A DNA stretch of 64,000 nt from the NCBI GenBank assembly GCA_964386565.1, contig CAYLRU010000004.1:1-64000 (forward strand), read 5' to 3'. Source of the stretch: CAYLRU01 sp964386565 (GTDB lineage Bacteria > Desulfobacterota > Desulfobacteria > Desulfobacterales > UBA5616). The notes under the pieces were generated by a model. The model worked only from the letters and a program-made list of their open reading frames with translations. It was not told where the DNA came from and did no database searches. Shown here piece by piece: positions 44,248 through 52,112 of this stretch. How positions within the stretch are numbered: the first letter of the stretch is position 1; each line of letters opens with the position of its first letter. The position numbers were made by a program, and so were the translations under genes.

Positions 44248-44276
44248 TTGCTGATGATCATGGAGGCATCAAAAAC

Positions 44277-44858
44277 ATGAAGGTCGCGCTTACGGTGTGG
44301 GAAAACCGCATTTCACCGGTGTTCGATTCCGCGAACATGCTCCTTATCGCGGAAATCGAAAACAAAAAAGTATTAAAACGCGGTTATGAACGGCTAAATC
44401 CTGAACAGCCGGCCTATTTCATTAACACGATGTCCCAATTGGGGGTTTCAACACTGATATGCGGGGCCATATCACAAATTCCCGCAAATATCATTGAAGG
44501 TGCGGGAATAAAACTCATACCCTTTATTTCAGGAAATGTTGAAACCATACTGACACATTTTTCAAAAGGTATGCCGATTACGCCGAAATTCTTAATGCCG
44601 GGTTGCGGAAAAATGCGACACGGACATCGTGGAAAAAAAGAATGGGTGCGTCAAAAAAAGGAGGCTGGACAAATGCCAAGGGGGGATGGAACCGGGCCAA
44701 AAGGACAAGGACCCGGAACAGGCAAAGGTAAGGGAGGGTGCAAAAACCCTAAGATAAACAACAGAGGCCGGGGCAGAGGCCGGGGTGGCGGTCAGGGCCG
44801 AAGCAGCGGTCAGGACAAAGGCCGGGGTGGCGGTCAGGGCCGAAGCAGCGGACAATAA
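44277..44858 (+). CDS. NifX/DIMB-type protein with DUF5320-like Gly-rich C-terminal half (193 aa)
   Basis: The first 110 residues (MKVALTVWENRISPVFDSA) are a dinitrogenase Fe-Mo cofactor biosynthesis (NifX/NifB-C) domain, the fold of the ORP protein. After GCGKMRHGHRGKK the frame runs into a second part that begins MPRGDGTGPKGQGPGTG, the standard opening of stand-alone DUF5320-like small proteins, and ends in Gly/Arg/Gln repeats with a duplicated 14-residue unit. An AGGAGG lies eight bases before the internal ATG at 44673, in the same frame. It may thus be a gene fusion, or a gene giving two products, or a fused pair whose intervening stop was lost. It is the first gene after the sigma-54 promoter. 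Confidence 0.78.
   Translation: MKVALTVWENRISPVFDSANMLLIAEIENKKVLKRGYERLNPEQPAYFINTMSQLGVSTLICGAISQIPANIIEGAGIKLIPFISGNVETILTHFSKGMPITPKFLMPGCGKMRHGHRGKKEWVRQKKEAGQMPRGDGTGPKGQGPGTGKGKGGCKNPKINNRGRGRGRGGGQGRSSGQDKGRGGGQGRSSGQ
44659..44675 (+). promoter_or_regulatory. Internal ribosome binding site and in-frame ATG
   Basis: AGGAGG (44659-44664) and ATG (44673-44675) are eight bases apart inside the NifX-type gene, in its own frame. Translation from here would give a 61-residue DUF5320-like peptide. Confidence 0.55.
44778..44855 (+). repeat. 42-bp tandem repeat encoding a Gly/Arg/Gln-rich 14-residue unit
   Basis: The block starting GGCCGGGGTGGCGGTCAG at 44778 recurs at 44820. It encodes GRGGGQGRSSGQ plus two residues. 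The second copy ends at the stop codon. Confidence 0.85.
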
Positions 44859-44886
44859 AAAGCAGGTTCTATAAGGAGGTGATCAT

Positions 44887-45225
44887 ATGCCCGGATTTGA
44901 CGGTACAGGACCAATGGGTGCAGGTCCCATGACAGGGGGACGAAGGGGCTTGTGCAATCCAATAAATTTTACATACCCGGAACAACCCATGGGATCATAC
45001 GGATTCAGAGGTGCCATGGGTTTCGGCCGTGGATTCGGAAATTCTGGGCAAGGGTTCCGGCGGGGTTTTGGTGGCCGGTTCGCGTTTTTTAACCCCCTTG
45101 GTTTTTCCGGTCGTACTGAAGATACGGCAACGGAATTGGAAATACTAAATGCGCAGGCGAATTCATTAAAAACCGCGCTTGATTCCATTAACAGGAGAAT
45201 ATCAGAGCTTGAAAAGACCGATTAA
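44887..45225 (+). CDS. DUF5320-type small protein (112 aa)
   Basis: The opening MPGFDGTGPMGAGPMTGG is the family signature. The middle is Gly/Phe/Arg-rich and low in complexity (GFGRGFGNSGQGF), and the last 35 residues are a short coiled coil (EILNAQANSLKTALDSINRR), with which such proteins end. The role is unknown; these genes accompany NifX and MinD genes in anaerobes. A strong AAGGAGG ribosome binding site precedes the ATG. Confidence 0.82.
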   Translation: MPGFDGTGPMGAGPMTGGRRGLCNPINFTYPEQPMGSYGFRGAMGFGRGFGNSGQGFRRGFGGRFAFFNPLGFSGRTEDTATELEILNAQANSLKTALDSINRRISELEKTD

Positions 45226-45248
45226 GAAATGATGGTTAGCGTTGGTGC

Positions 45249-45521
45249 ATGAATGTTTTTCATGCGGTATCGGAATGGTTCTTGGAAAACTTCGGCATGC
45301 AACCAACAGAACATTTTTTTGCCATTGCATCCGACTTGGCTGCAATACCTCCCGACCCCGTCCCGGCTCTCATCGAAAATATCCGTTGGAAGCCGGGACG
45401 GGGAAAATTTTCAGGGTATGACGGCATAGCATATAAGGAGAACAATGATTTCCATATTACTGGTGAGTTCCGACTATCATTTTTTTTCAGAACTGTCACC
45501 AACCGGAACAAACCGACATGA
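45249..45521 (+). CDS. Doubtful 90-codon frame
   Basis: This open frame overlaps the next gene by 77 bases, has no ribosome binding site, and matches no family I know. The part not overlapped (about 65 codons) reads naturally (QPTEHFFAIASDLAAIPPDP), so it may be the stub of a decayed gene. Kept only as a weak possibility. Confidence 0.2.
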   Translation: MNVFHAVSEWFLENFGMQPTEHFFAIASDLAAIPPDPVPALIENIRWKPGRGKFSGYDGIAYKENNDFHITGEFRLSFFFRTVTNRNKPT

Positions 45522-45831
45522 TTTGCACATTTCCAGGGCGAATTCCGGTGAAGATGCACTTGTTATGGTATCCGGGCATCCCTATTCATTGGTGGTGACC
45601 GATGAACAACTTTCTGATATGACGGGTCTGGCATTCGTGGAAAAAATCGTTTCAACAAACCCAATGATCAACTGTGCAGCGGTAAGCCGTCTTCCGGCGG
45701 ACGCATTTCATGAAGCAAGCGAAGGGCTTGGCATTTTGATGCAGCTTCCCCCTGATCCCGGAAGCATTCATGCAAAAGAGTTGCTTGAACGTTTGGAAAA
45801 CATTCTAAACCTTTCTTCGAAAATCGGTTGA
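45445..45831 (+). CDS. Degenerate receiver-domain-like protein (128 aa)
   Basis: The fold resembles a stand-alone response-regulator receiver: ILLVSSDY at the first strand, YSLVVTDEQLSDMTGLAFVEKI around the phospho-acceptor (the aspartate in VVTDEQ), and a late VSRL in the position of the fourth strand. The early acidic pair is SSD rather than DDD/EDD, and the C-terminal lysine region is unclear, so phosphorylation may be lost. With no kinase left except the fossil at 42242, this may be a relic signalling partner. AAGGAG precedes the ATG by five bases. It sits inside the ORP-like operon. Confidence 0.6.
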   Translation: MISILLVSSDYHFFSELSPTGTNRHDLHISRANSGEDALVMVSGHPYSLVVTDEQLSDMTGLAFVEKIVSTNPMINCAAVSRLPADAFHEASEGLGILMQLPPDPGSIHAKELLERLENILNLSSKIG

Positions 45832-45854
45832 TCAAACAAGGAGTCTTTTTATTG

Positions 45855-46688
45855 ATGAAGATCAGTATCGCCAGTGGTAAGGGGGGAACCGGAAAAACGA
45901 CCATCGCAACAAATCTGGCGGTTTCAATTACTGCCGATGTCTGTTTGCTGGACTGCGATGTGGAGGAGCCCAACTGTCACCTTTTTTTAAACCCGGAAAT
46001 CGAAACGACAAAAACGGTATTTACGCCCGTCCCCGAGATTGATACGGAAAAATGTACCTTTTGTCGCAAATGCGCCGATATCTGCAGGTTCAAGGTTATC
46101 GCCGTTCTGGAAAAAACGGTTCTGACTTTTCCCGAACTCTGCCACAGTTGCGGAGGATGTACGGCGGTCTGCCCGGAAAATGCGATCACCGAAATCGGGC
46201 GGGAACTCGGCATCATTGAAACCGGGAAATATAAACATGTTGAATTGGTACAGGGGCGCCTCAGGGTGGGTGAGGCCATGTCGCCGCCTCTGATCAAACA
46301 GGTCAAATCTTTTATCCGGCCCGACGCAACAATTATCATCGATGCTCCGCCGGGAACTTCATGCCCTGTGATTGCGGCCATCAAGGAAACCGATTTTGTC
46401 CTGATGGTTACCGAACCCACGCCTTTCGGCCTCCATGACCTGAAACTCGCGGTGGAAGCGGTGAAACAGATGGGAATTCCCCACGGTCTGGTGATCAACC
46501 GTTCCGGTATGGGCGACGACGGTGTCATGACCTATGCGAAAAAGGAAAACCTGCCGGTTCTAATGGAGATTCCCTTTGACCGCCGTATTGCCGAAGCGTA
46601 TTCAAGGGGCAGACTCATTGTTGAAGAAATGCCGGAGTGGAAAGAGCGGTTTTTATCTTTATACCGCGCAATTGAAAAAAATGCCTGA
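45855..46688 (+). CDS. MinD/Mrp-type ATPase with inserted 2x[4Fe-4S] ferredoxin domain (277 aa)
   Basis: Deviant Walker A KGGTGKTT at 9-16 and the signature lysine mark a MinD-type P-loop ATPase. An inserted ferredoxin domain has two clusters: Cys67, 70, 73, 77 and Cys96, 99, 102, 106, each C-x2-C-x2-C-x3-C. Two such ATPases side by side are the hallmark of ORP (orange protein) loci in Desulfovibrio, where they are proposed to act with a NifX-type Mo-Cu protein and cell-division placement. The ATG at 45855 has AAGGAG 12 bases before it; a few codons of frame run further up. Confidence 0.9.
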   Translation: MKISIASGKGGTGKTTIATNLAVSITADVCLLDCDVEEPNCHLFLNPEIETTKTVFTPVPEIDTEKCTFCRKCADICRFKVIAVLEKTVLTFPELCHSCGGCTAVCPENAITEIGRELGIIETGKYKHVELVQGRLRVGEAMSPPLIKQVKSFIRPDATIIIDAPPGTSCPVIAAIKETDFVLMVTEPTPFGLHDLKLAVEAVKQMGIPHGLVINRSGMGDDGVMTYAKKENLPVLMEIPFDRRIAEAYSRGRLIVEEMPEWKERFLSLYRAIEKNA

Positions 46689-46741
46689 CTTGGGTTATAC
46701 AGGTAACAACCAGAAGCGGTTTCAAAAGAATTGGAACAGAC

Positions 46742-47620
46742 ATGAGAGAACTGGTCGTATTAAGCGGTAAAGGCGGGACCGGAAAGACAAGTTTGACCGC
46801 CGCATTTGCTGCACTTTCGGAAAATCGTGTTTTGTGTGATGCGGATGTGGATGCAGCGGATTTGCACCTGCTCATGGCGCCGGATATCCGACATCGTACT
46901 GATTTTAAAGGCGGCAATCTGGCCGCTATAAATTCGGAAAAATGTACCGGATGCGGTCTTTGCATCGAGCTTTGCCGATTCGATGCCATAACGGACGACT
47001 TTCATATCAAGGATGTTGATTGCGAGGGGTGCGGGGTTTGTGTTGATTTCTGCCCGGAACAGGCAATCGACTTCCCGGTTAAAACATGCGGGGAATGGTT
47101 CATCTCAGAAACCCGTTTCGGTCCGATGGTTCATGCAAGGCTTGGGATTGCCGAAGAAAATTCCGGTAAACTTGTGACACTTGTCCGGCAGGAAGCCAAA
47201 AAACTGGCTGAACAGAAAAACCTCGATCTCATTATAACAGACGGCCCGCCGGGTATCGGGTGCCCGGTCATTGCATCGCTGGGCGGTGCATCCGCCCTGC
47301 TGATCGTGGCGGAACCCACGGTTTCCGGCATTCATGACTTGAAACGGGTGGCGGAACTGGCCGACCATTTCAAGGTGCCCTGCATGGTTTGCATTAACAA
47401 GTATGATTTAAATCCGGATCAAGCCCGGGCCATTGAAAAACTCGCGGAAAAGAAAAACATGGCCATACTCGGACGTATTCCCTTTGACCCGGTTTTTACG
47501 GAATCCATGGTCCGGGGACAAACCATTGTGGAATATGCCGGTGCGTCGGATGCAGGATTGTGCGTAAAACACATATGGGAACAGGTTATTGCATCGCCGG
47601 CGATGAAGGGGGATGAGTGA
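46742..47620 (+). CDS. Second MinD/Mrp-type ATPase with 2x[4Fe-4S] domain (292 aa)
   Basis: This is a paralogue of the previous gene: Walker A KGGTGKTS at 10-17; cluster cysteines 68, 71, 74, 78 and 94, 97, 100, 104. Both have the switch-II region ITDGPPGIGCPV (IIDAPPGTSCPV in the first). The two proteins probably form a heterodimer, an inference from the constant pairing of such genes. No stop or frameshift is seen. It starts 54 bases after the first ATPase. Confidence 0.9.
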   Translation: MRELVVLSGKGGTGKTSLTAAFAALSENRVLCDADVDAADLHLLMAPDIRHRTDFKGGNLAAINSEKCTGCGLCIELCRFDAITDDFHIKDVDCEGCGVCVDFCPEQAIDFPVKTCGEWFISETRFGPMVHARLGIAEENSGKLVTLVRQEAKKLAEQKNLDLIITDGPPGIGCPVIASLGGASALLIVAEPTVSGIHDLKRVAELADHFKVPCMVCINKYDLNPDQARAIEKLAEKKNMAILGRIPFDPVFTESMVRGQTIVEYAGASDAGLCVKHIWEQVIASPAMKGDE

Positions 47621-47719
47621 CGGGCTTCAGGTGGTATGAAGTTGTGCTTCTGTGCTGGATTTTGGATATGGGGTTTTAATGAAAATAATAAATTCGTTGA
47701 ATAAGGAGAGTTTGAAATT

Positions 47720-48115
47720 ATGAAAAACGGCAGAATAGCAATCCCCTCCAATGGGAGTGGGGGGCTGGACGGTCAAAGGTCGGGCCATTTCGGTCACTGC
47801 GACGTATTTACGTTTGTCGATGTTGAAGACGGTGCTATTAAAAAAGTCACAACCCTGCCAAACGTATCCCATGTCCAGGGCGGATGCATGGTTCCGGTCA
47901 ATTTTCTGGCCGAGCACCATGTCAACGCATTGATTGTCGGCGGCATCGGTATGCGCCCGCTCATGGGATTCAGACAGGTGGGCATCGATGTTTATTATGA
48001 CGGAGAACGGCCTGAAATCAGGCCGGTGGTGGAAGACCTGATTTCCGGAAAGCTCCCCATAATCCAGGACAATCAGGTGTGTGGCGGTGGCGGGGCCGGA
48101 AAAGCATCGGCATAA
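47720..48115 (+). CDS. NifX/DIMB-family protein (131 aa)
   Basis: Dinitrogenase Fe-Mo cofactor-type domain: RIAIPSNGSGGLDGQRSGHFGHCDVF, then VSHVQGGCMVPVNFLAEHHVNALIVGGIG and a C-terminal QVCGGGGAG. ORP of Desulfovibrio belongs to this fold and holds a Mo-Cu-S cluster without covalent ligands; whether this one does is open. An AAGGAG lies about 12 bases before the ATG. Confidence 0.85.
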   Translation: MKNGRIAIPSNGSGGLDGQRSGHFGHCDVFTFVDVEDGAIKKVTTLPNVSHVQGGCMVPVNFLAEHHVNALIVGGIGMRPLMGFRQVGIDVYYDGERPEIRPVVEDLISGKLPIIQDNQVCGGGGAGKASA

Positions 48116-48129
48116 AGGAGGAACCGAAA

Positions 48130-48489
48130 ATGAAAATAGCTGTCACATCAACGGGGAAAGACCTCGATTCACCGGTGGATCCAAGATTCGGACGGGCCGC
48201 CTATATAGTGATCGTGGACAGTTCCAGTCTTGAATTTGAAGTACTGGACAACTCGGTAAATGTAAACGCCTTTAAAGGCGCCGGCATCCAGGCCGCGGTT
48301 GCGGTCAGCGAAAAGGGTGCAGAGGTGCTTATGACCGGTTTCTGCGGTCCGAACGCTTTTAAAACCCTTCAGGCCGCAGGGGTAAAGGTCGTCAATAACG
48401 TCAGCGGAACAGTACGAAGCGCGATTGCCGCCTTTAATGAAAAAAAGGTGTCTTTTGCCGATGAGCCGAATGTTGAAGGGCACTGGTAA
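48130..48489 (+). CDS. Third NifX/DIMB-family protein, ORP-like (119 aa)
   Basis: The single-domain NifX fold opens with MKIAVTSTGKDLDSPVDPRFGRAAYIVIVD. The pattern LDSPVDPRFGRA and a central AVAVSEKGAEVLMTGFCGPNAF match the ORP-type proteins most closely of the three in this operon. The ATG at 48130 follows AAAGGAGGAACCG; the longer open frame is not needed. Confidence 0.86.
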   Translation: MKIAVTSTGKDLDSPVDPRFGRAAYIVIVDSSSLEFEVLDNSVNVNAFKGAGIQAAVAVSEKGAEVLMTGFCGPNAFKTLQAAGVKVVNNVSGTVRSAIAAFNEKKVSFADEPNVEGHW

Positions 48490-48516
48490 AAACACAACGA
48501 TCGTGATATGGTGAGC

Positions 48517-48552
48517 GAAAGCGAGAACGAAAGCGAAAACGAAAGCGAGATT
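48517..48552 (+). repeat. Three copies of a 12-bp repeat upstream of the CGGC gene
   Basis: GAAAGCGAGAAC, GAAAGCGAAAAC and GAAAGCGAGATT follow head to tail, ending 18 bases before the ATG at 48571 and just ahead of its ribosome binding site. Such a run can change length and might alter translation of the next gene. Confidence 0.75.
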
Positions 48553-48570
48553 GATTGGCGAGGAGAAAGA

Positions 48571-48936
48571 ATGGAAAAGATATTAATTGTCGGCTGCAAG
48601 AAAGCAATGGATGATGTCTGTATCGGTTGTTCCAGGTGCTTGGTGGGATTCAACAGGAAAGAAGGGGAATTTGCCCGGTATAAAAATCAGGAGGCCCAGA
48701 TTATCGGGTTGCTGAACTGCGGTGACTGTCCCGGCGCAGCCATTGTCACCCGGCTGGCCCAGGTCAATCTCTGGAACAAGCCCATGGAGGAAAAGGTGAC
48801 AAAGGTGCACATCGGCCCCTGCCTGTTGGACCATTGCCCGTATAAGGATGTCATTATCAACAAAATTAAGGCAAAAGCAGGGGTTGAAGTCATCGAAGGA
48901 ACGCATCCGTATAAGCCGGATAATATTTTTGCGTAA
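48571..48936 (+). CDS. CGGC-domain metal-binding protein (121 aa)
   Basis: The protein opens MEKILIVGCKK and has Cys9, Cys17, Cys20 and Cys23, then LLNCGDCPG and GPCLLDHCPY: the CGGC domain (PF08821), predicted to bind a metal. It closes the ORP-like operon. AGGAG lies six bases before the ATG. Confidence 0.83.
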   Translation: MEKILIVGCKKAMDDVCIGCSRCLVGFNRKEGEFARYKNQEAQIIGLLNCGDCPGAAIVTRLAQVNLWNKPMEEKVTKVHIGPCLLDHCPYKDVIINKIKAKAGVEVIEGTHPYKPDNIFA

Positions 48937-49002
48937 AATAATGCTGACCGCTGCAAGCAGGTGCGGAATTAAAAAATTCCATAATACAAGGAAAAAAAGA
49001 AC

Positions 49003-49028
49003 CAGGGGCACGATACATTGTGCCCCTG
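49003..49028 (-). terminator. Terminator of the hemolysin III gene
   Basis: Read on the minus strand, CAGGGGCAC / GTGCCCCTG (9 bp, eight-base loop) is followed by GGTTCTTTTTTT. It lies 38 bases beyond the stop codon of the minus-strand gene at 49066. Confidence 0.8.
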
Positions 49029-49065
49029 CCCTATCTGCTCGGTATGGGTATGATGAAGCGGATTT

Positions 49066-49722
49066 TTACGCCACGGGTATGACGTAAAACAAGACAGCAA
49101 AAAAATGCAGGATGCTGCCCGCCAGAACAAACAGATGCCACACGGCGTGATTAAACGGCATTTTCCGCCAGGCATAAAAAACAACCCCTCCGGTATAACT
49201 TAATCCACCGCTGACCAAAAGAATAAGTCCCCCGGGCGCCATGGCGAAAAACAGGGGACGAATGGCCACCAACACCACCCAGCCCATGGACACATACAAA
49301 ACAACAGACAGGCTTTTCCATCGGTTAATAAAAAACACCTTGGAAAGAATACCCAAAACCGCCAGTCCCCAGACAACCCCGAAAAGAGACCATCCCCAGG
49401 GGCCGCGAAGATTTACCAGGGCAATGGGAGTATAAGTGCCTGCAATCAATAAAAATATGGCGCTGTGATCTATTACTCTTAAAATCGCCTTGCCCCTGGG
49501 GGACTGGATACCGTGATACAGGGTGGACGCCGTATACAGTAAAATCAGGGTTGCGCCGAAAATACTGCAGGAAGTGATATGCCAGGCGTTGCCAAATATA
49601 CTTGCAAAAGCGGTGAGCATCCCCAGTCCGACAATGGCCAGAACGATTCCCACGCCGTGGGTGATGCTGCTGGCGATCTCTTCGCATACCGAATATCGGG
49701 CTACGAATGTGTTTTCAGACAT
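49066..49722 (-). CDS. Hemolysin III / PAQR-family membrane protein (218 aa)
   Basis: Seven hydrophobic segments with the family residues SSITHGVGIVLA at the start and a C-terminal HAVWHLFVLAGSILHF with the two histidines that bind zinc in the PAQR fold. Bacterial members are inner-membrane proteins of uncertain activity, perhaps hydrolases. The ATG at 49722 has GGAGG six bases before it; the frame upstream lacks such a site. It stands alone, divergent from the following genes. Confidence 0.86.
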   Translation of the reverse strand: MSENTFVARYSVCEEIASSITHGVGIVLAIVGLGMLTAFASIFGNAWHITSCSIFGATLILLYTASTLYHGIQSPRGKAILRVIDHSAIFLLIAGTYTPIALVNLRGPWGWSLFGVVWGLAVLGILSKVFFINRWKSLSVVLYVSMGWVVLVAIRPLFFAMAPGGLILLVSGGLSYTGGVVFYAWRKMPFNHAVWHLFVLAGSILHFFAVLFYVIPVA

Positions 49723-49891
49723 CGTCAACCTCCAAAATTTCAGATTTACCAAAAAATCTTCCGGAAATTTCTCTTGAAAAAACCGATAAAATCATATCAT
49801 AAGAATGTGAATAAAAAAACATGCTTTTTTTTTTCATATTTTTCCTTTCCCGGTGCCGTTTTTTTAACACGCTACCTGAAAGGAGTCAGCA

Positions 49892-50128
49892 ATGATCTGC
49901 GATACCAGGCCCTGGATCAAATCCTGCGACCTGGATGTAAAACCCGAAATCGACATACCGGATTCCAAGGTAGGTACCGAATTAACCGTGTTTGCCAACA
50001 AAATCCTGCCTTTCTATAAAGTGCCCAAGCTGTTTGAATTCATCGATGCCATTTCCATCGGAAAGGTCAACAAAGCGGGTTTGGGAATAATTGTTAATAA
50101 TATCTATCGAGTGTATAGCGAGACGTGA
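49892..50128 (+). pseudogene. Internally deleted acyl-CoA synthetase remnant (78 codons)
   Basis: The first 25 residues (DTRPWIKSCDLDVKPEIDIP) look like the start of long-chain acyl-CoA synthetases of this group of bacteria. The middle jumps directly to LPFYKVPKLFEF and IGKVNKAG, which is the end of the same family, including the lysine region. Some 450 residues are missing while the frame stays open. A good AAGGAG stands before the ATG, so it may still be translated. It is best read as a fossil left by an internal deletion. Whether it retains any function is unknown. Confidence 0.6.
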
Positions 50129-50155
50129 GGCGCAGGTTGTAAGGAACAGACGGTT

Positions 50156-50191
50156 TTTCCCGTTCACATGCTCCCGTGTGAAAACGGGAAA
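50156..50191. terminator. Hairpin, terminator-like
   Basis: TTTCCCGTT (50156-50164) pairs with AACGGGAAA (50183-50191), extended by CACA/TGTG after a small bulge. It is followed by ATTAAAATTT. It lies between the synthetase remnant and the transketolase gene. Confidence 0.5.
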
Positions 50192-50246
50192 TTAAAATTT
50201 AACAATACGTTCTGAACCGCTATATCAGTCAAGCCAGGAGGAATAT

Positions 50247-51089
50247 ATGCCGATTACCGACCAAGAAATTGAAGAACTGGAAGAAAAGGCCAGACAGTTG
50301 CGAAAGGACATCATTGACGTCACCGGGTGGGCCGGTGGGGCACACATCGGCGGCGCCCTGAGCGTACTGGACATTCTGGTTATCCTCTACCACAAGTACC
50401 TGAACATAGATCCGAAGTGCCCCCAATGGGAAGACCGTGACCGGGTGGTGCTGAGCAAGGGACACGGCGGTGTTGGGTATGCACCGGTTCTGGCACGAAG
50501 AGGGTATTTCGAATTTGACCTGTTAAAAGAATTCAACAAGTTCAAATCCCCTTTCGGTATGCATCTGGACAGCCTGAAGGTCGACGGTGTGGATGTTTCC
50601 ACCGGTTCCCTGGGACACGGGCTGCCCATGGCCGTAGGACTCGCCCTTGGGGCAAGGGTTCAGCAAAAGAACTGGATGACGTATTGCATTTTGGGAGATG
50701 GCGAATGCAATGAGGGAACCAACTGGGAGGCAGCCATGGCCGCCAGTCATTACAACGTGACCAACATGATCACCTTCGTCGACCGTAACAAGCTGATGAT
50801 TGACGGTGCTACCGAGGATATTATGGGACTTGAACCCCTTGCCGATAAATGGAAGGCTTTCGGTTTCATCGTAAAAGAAGTGGATGGCCACAGCTTCATG
50901 GCGCTTTCAACCGCCATAGACAAAGCCCTTTCCGAAAAAACCGCGCCCGTGGTAATTATCGCCCATACCGTAAAGGGCAAAGGTGTGGATTTCATGGAAA
51001 ACAACGTGAAATGGCACTACGGCGGCCTGGATACGGACCTGATCGAGAAAGCCAAGCAATCCGTGGACAAGATGTACGGAAAAACATAA
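50247..51089 (+). CDS. Transketolase, N-terminal subunit (280 aa)
   Basis: This is the thiamine-diphosphate-binding half of a split transketolase. GDGECNEG (about residue 149) with the downstream FVDRNKL forms the ThDP-Mg motif; the early HIGGALS and KGHGGVGYAP carry the conserved histidines. With the next gene it makes one functional enzyme moving two-carbon units between sugar phosphates in the non-oxidative pentose phosphate pathway. AGGAGGA stands before the ATG; 12 bases separate it from the C-terminal subunit. Confidence 0.92.
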   Translation: MPITDQEIEELEEKARQLRKDIIDVTGWAGGAHIGGALSVLDILVILYHKYLNIDPKCPQWEDRDRVVLSKGHGGVGYAPVLARRGYFEFDLLKEFNKFKSPFGMHLDSLKVDGVDVSTGSLGHGLPMAVGLALGARVQQKNWMTYCILGDGECNEGTNWEAAMAASHYNVTNMITFVDRNKLMIDGATEDIMGLEPLADKWKAFGFIVKEVDGHSFMALSTAIDKALSEKTAPVVIIAHTVKGKGVDFMENNVKWHYGGLDTDLIEKAKQSVDKMYGKT

Positions 51090-51100
51090 AGGAGGATCCC

Positions 51101-52111
51101 ATGACCGAAGGTTTAACCTGGAATGTTTACGATGCCGACACCATGACCCAGGCTGAAATTTACGGTGAAGTTCTCTGCCGTCTGGGAGAGGAAAATCCCA
51201 AAATCGTGGCTCTTTCCGCGGATATGGCCAAATCCACGAAAATCGGCAAATTCGGAGAAAAATTTCCCCACCGTTTTTTTAATGTCGGCATTGCCGAGCA
51301 GAACATGTTCGGCATGGCCGCAGGCCTTGCAAAATCCGGTCTGATCCCTTTCGTCTCGACCATGGCGGTGTTTACCGCCATGCGCGCCGCAGAACAGGTC
51401 AGAACGGATATCTGTTACCAGAATCTGGATTGTAAAATCATTGCCACCCATGCCGGGACTTCCTTCGGTGCCGCGGGTAGTACCCACCATTGCACCGAAG
51501 ACCTGGCCATTATGCGGCCATTTGCCAACATGACGGTGATCGCCCCGGCCGATGGCATTGAAACCGCCAATGCAGTCAAAGCCTGTGTAAATTACCCCGG
51601 ACCCGTGTATATTCGCATCGGGCGCGGTTTTGAACCCCGGTACTACTCGGATGAAGATTACGGTTTTCAGATCGGCAAGGCTGTTGAAATACACCCGGGA
51701 ACCGATATCACGCTGATCTGCTGCGGCATCACCGTTCTCCAGGCTGCCGAGGCCGCCAAAACTTTAAAGGAACAGGACGATTTAAGCGTCAGGGTCATTA
51801 ACATGCATACCATCAAACCCATTGATGAGGCCGCCATCTTTTCCGCCGTAACCGAAACACGCCGGATCATCACCTTTGAAGATCATAATGTCCACGGGGG
51901 TCTGGGAAGCGCCGTGGCGGATGTCATCGCATCCAGCGGAAAAGCCTGCGCTTTTGAAAAAGTCGGTATTCCCGACTGCTTCTGTGTTGTCGGATATCCC
52001 GAAGACTTATACAGCCACTATAAACTTGATACCGACGGGATTATCGAAAAAGTCCGCGAGGTCATGGGACGGGATTACGAAGACGACGAAGACTGGGAAG
52101 ACGAGGTATGA
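51101..52111 (+). CDS. Transketolase, C-terminal subunit (336 aa)
   Basis: This carries the pyrimidine-binding domain with the cofactor-activating glutamate in FFNVGIAEQNMFG, and the C-terminal domain from about residue 190. An AAAGGAGG ribosome binding site stands eight bases before the ATG at 51101, and the open frame upstream lies inside the previous gene in another phase. The acidic C-terminal tail (YEDDEDWEDEV) is unusual for the family. An SCP2-like gene starts one base after its stop codon. Confidence 0.92.
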   Translation: MTEGLTWNVYDADTMTQAEIYGEVLCRLGEENPKIVALSADMAKSTKIGKFGEKFPHRFFNVGIAEQNMFGMAAGLAKSGLIPFVSTMAVFTAMRAAEQVRTDICYQNLDCKIIATHAGTSFGAAGSTHHCTEDLAIMRPFANMTVIAPADGIETANAVKACVNYPGPVYIRIGRGFEPRYYSDEDYGFQIGKAVEIHPGTDITLICCGITVLQAAEAAKTLKEQDDLSVRVINMHTIKPIDEAAIFSAVTETRRIITFEDHNVHGGLGSAVADVIASSGKACAFEKVGIPDCFCVVGYPEDLYSHYKLDTDGIIEKVREVMGRDYEDDEDWEDEV

Positions 52112-52112
52112 T

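Noticed and set aside
44238..44276. Earlier in-frame start for the first ORP-like gene
   Set aside because: The ATG at 44238 is inside the -24/-12 promoter, so it would not be transcribed from it.
50849..51100. Longer N-terminus of the transketolase C-terminal subunit
   Set aside because: It lies inside the N-terminal subunit gene; a strong ribosome binding site precedes the ATG at 51101.
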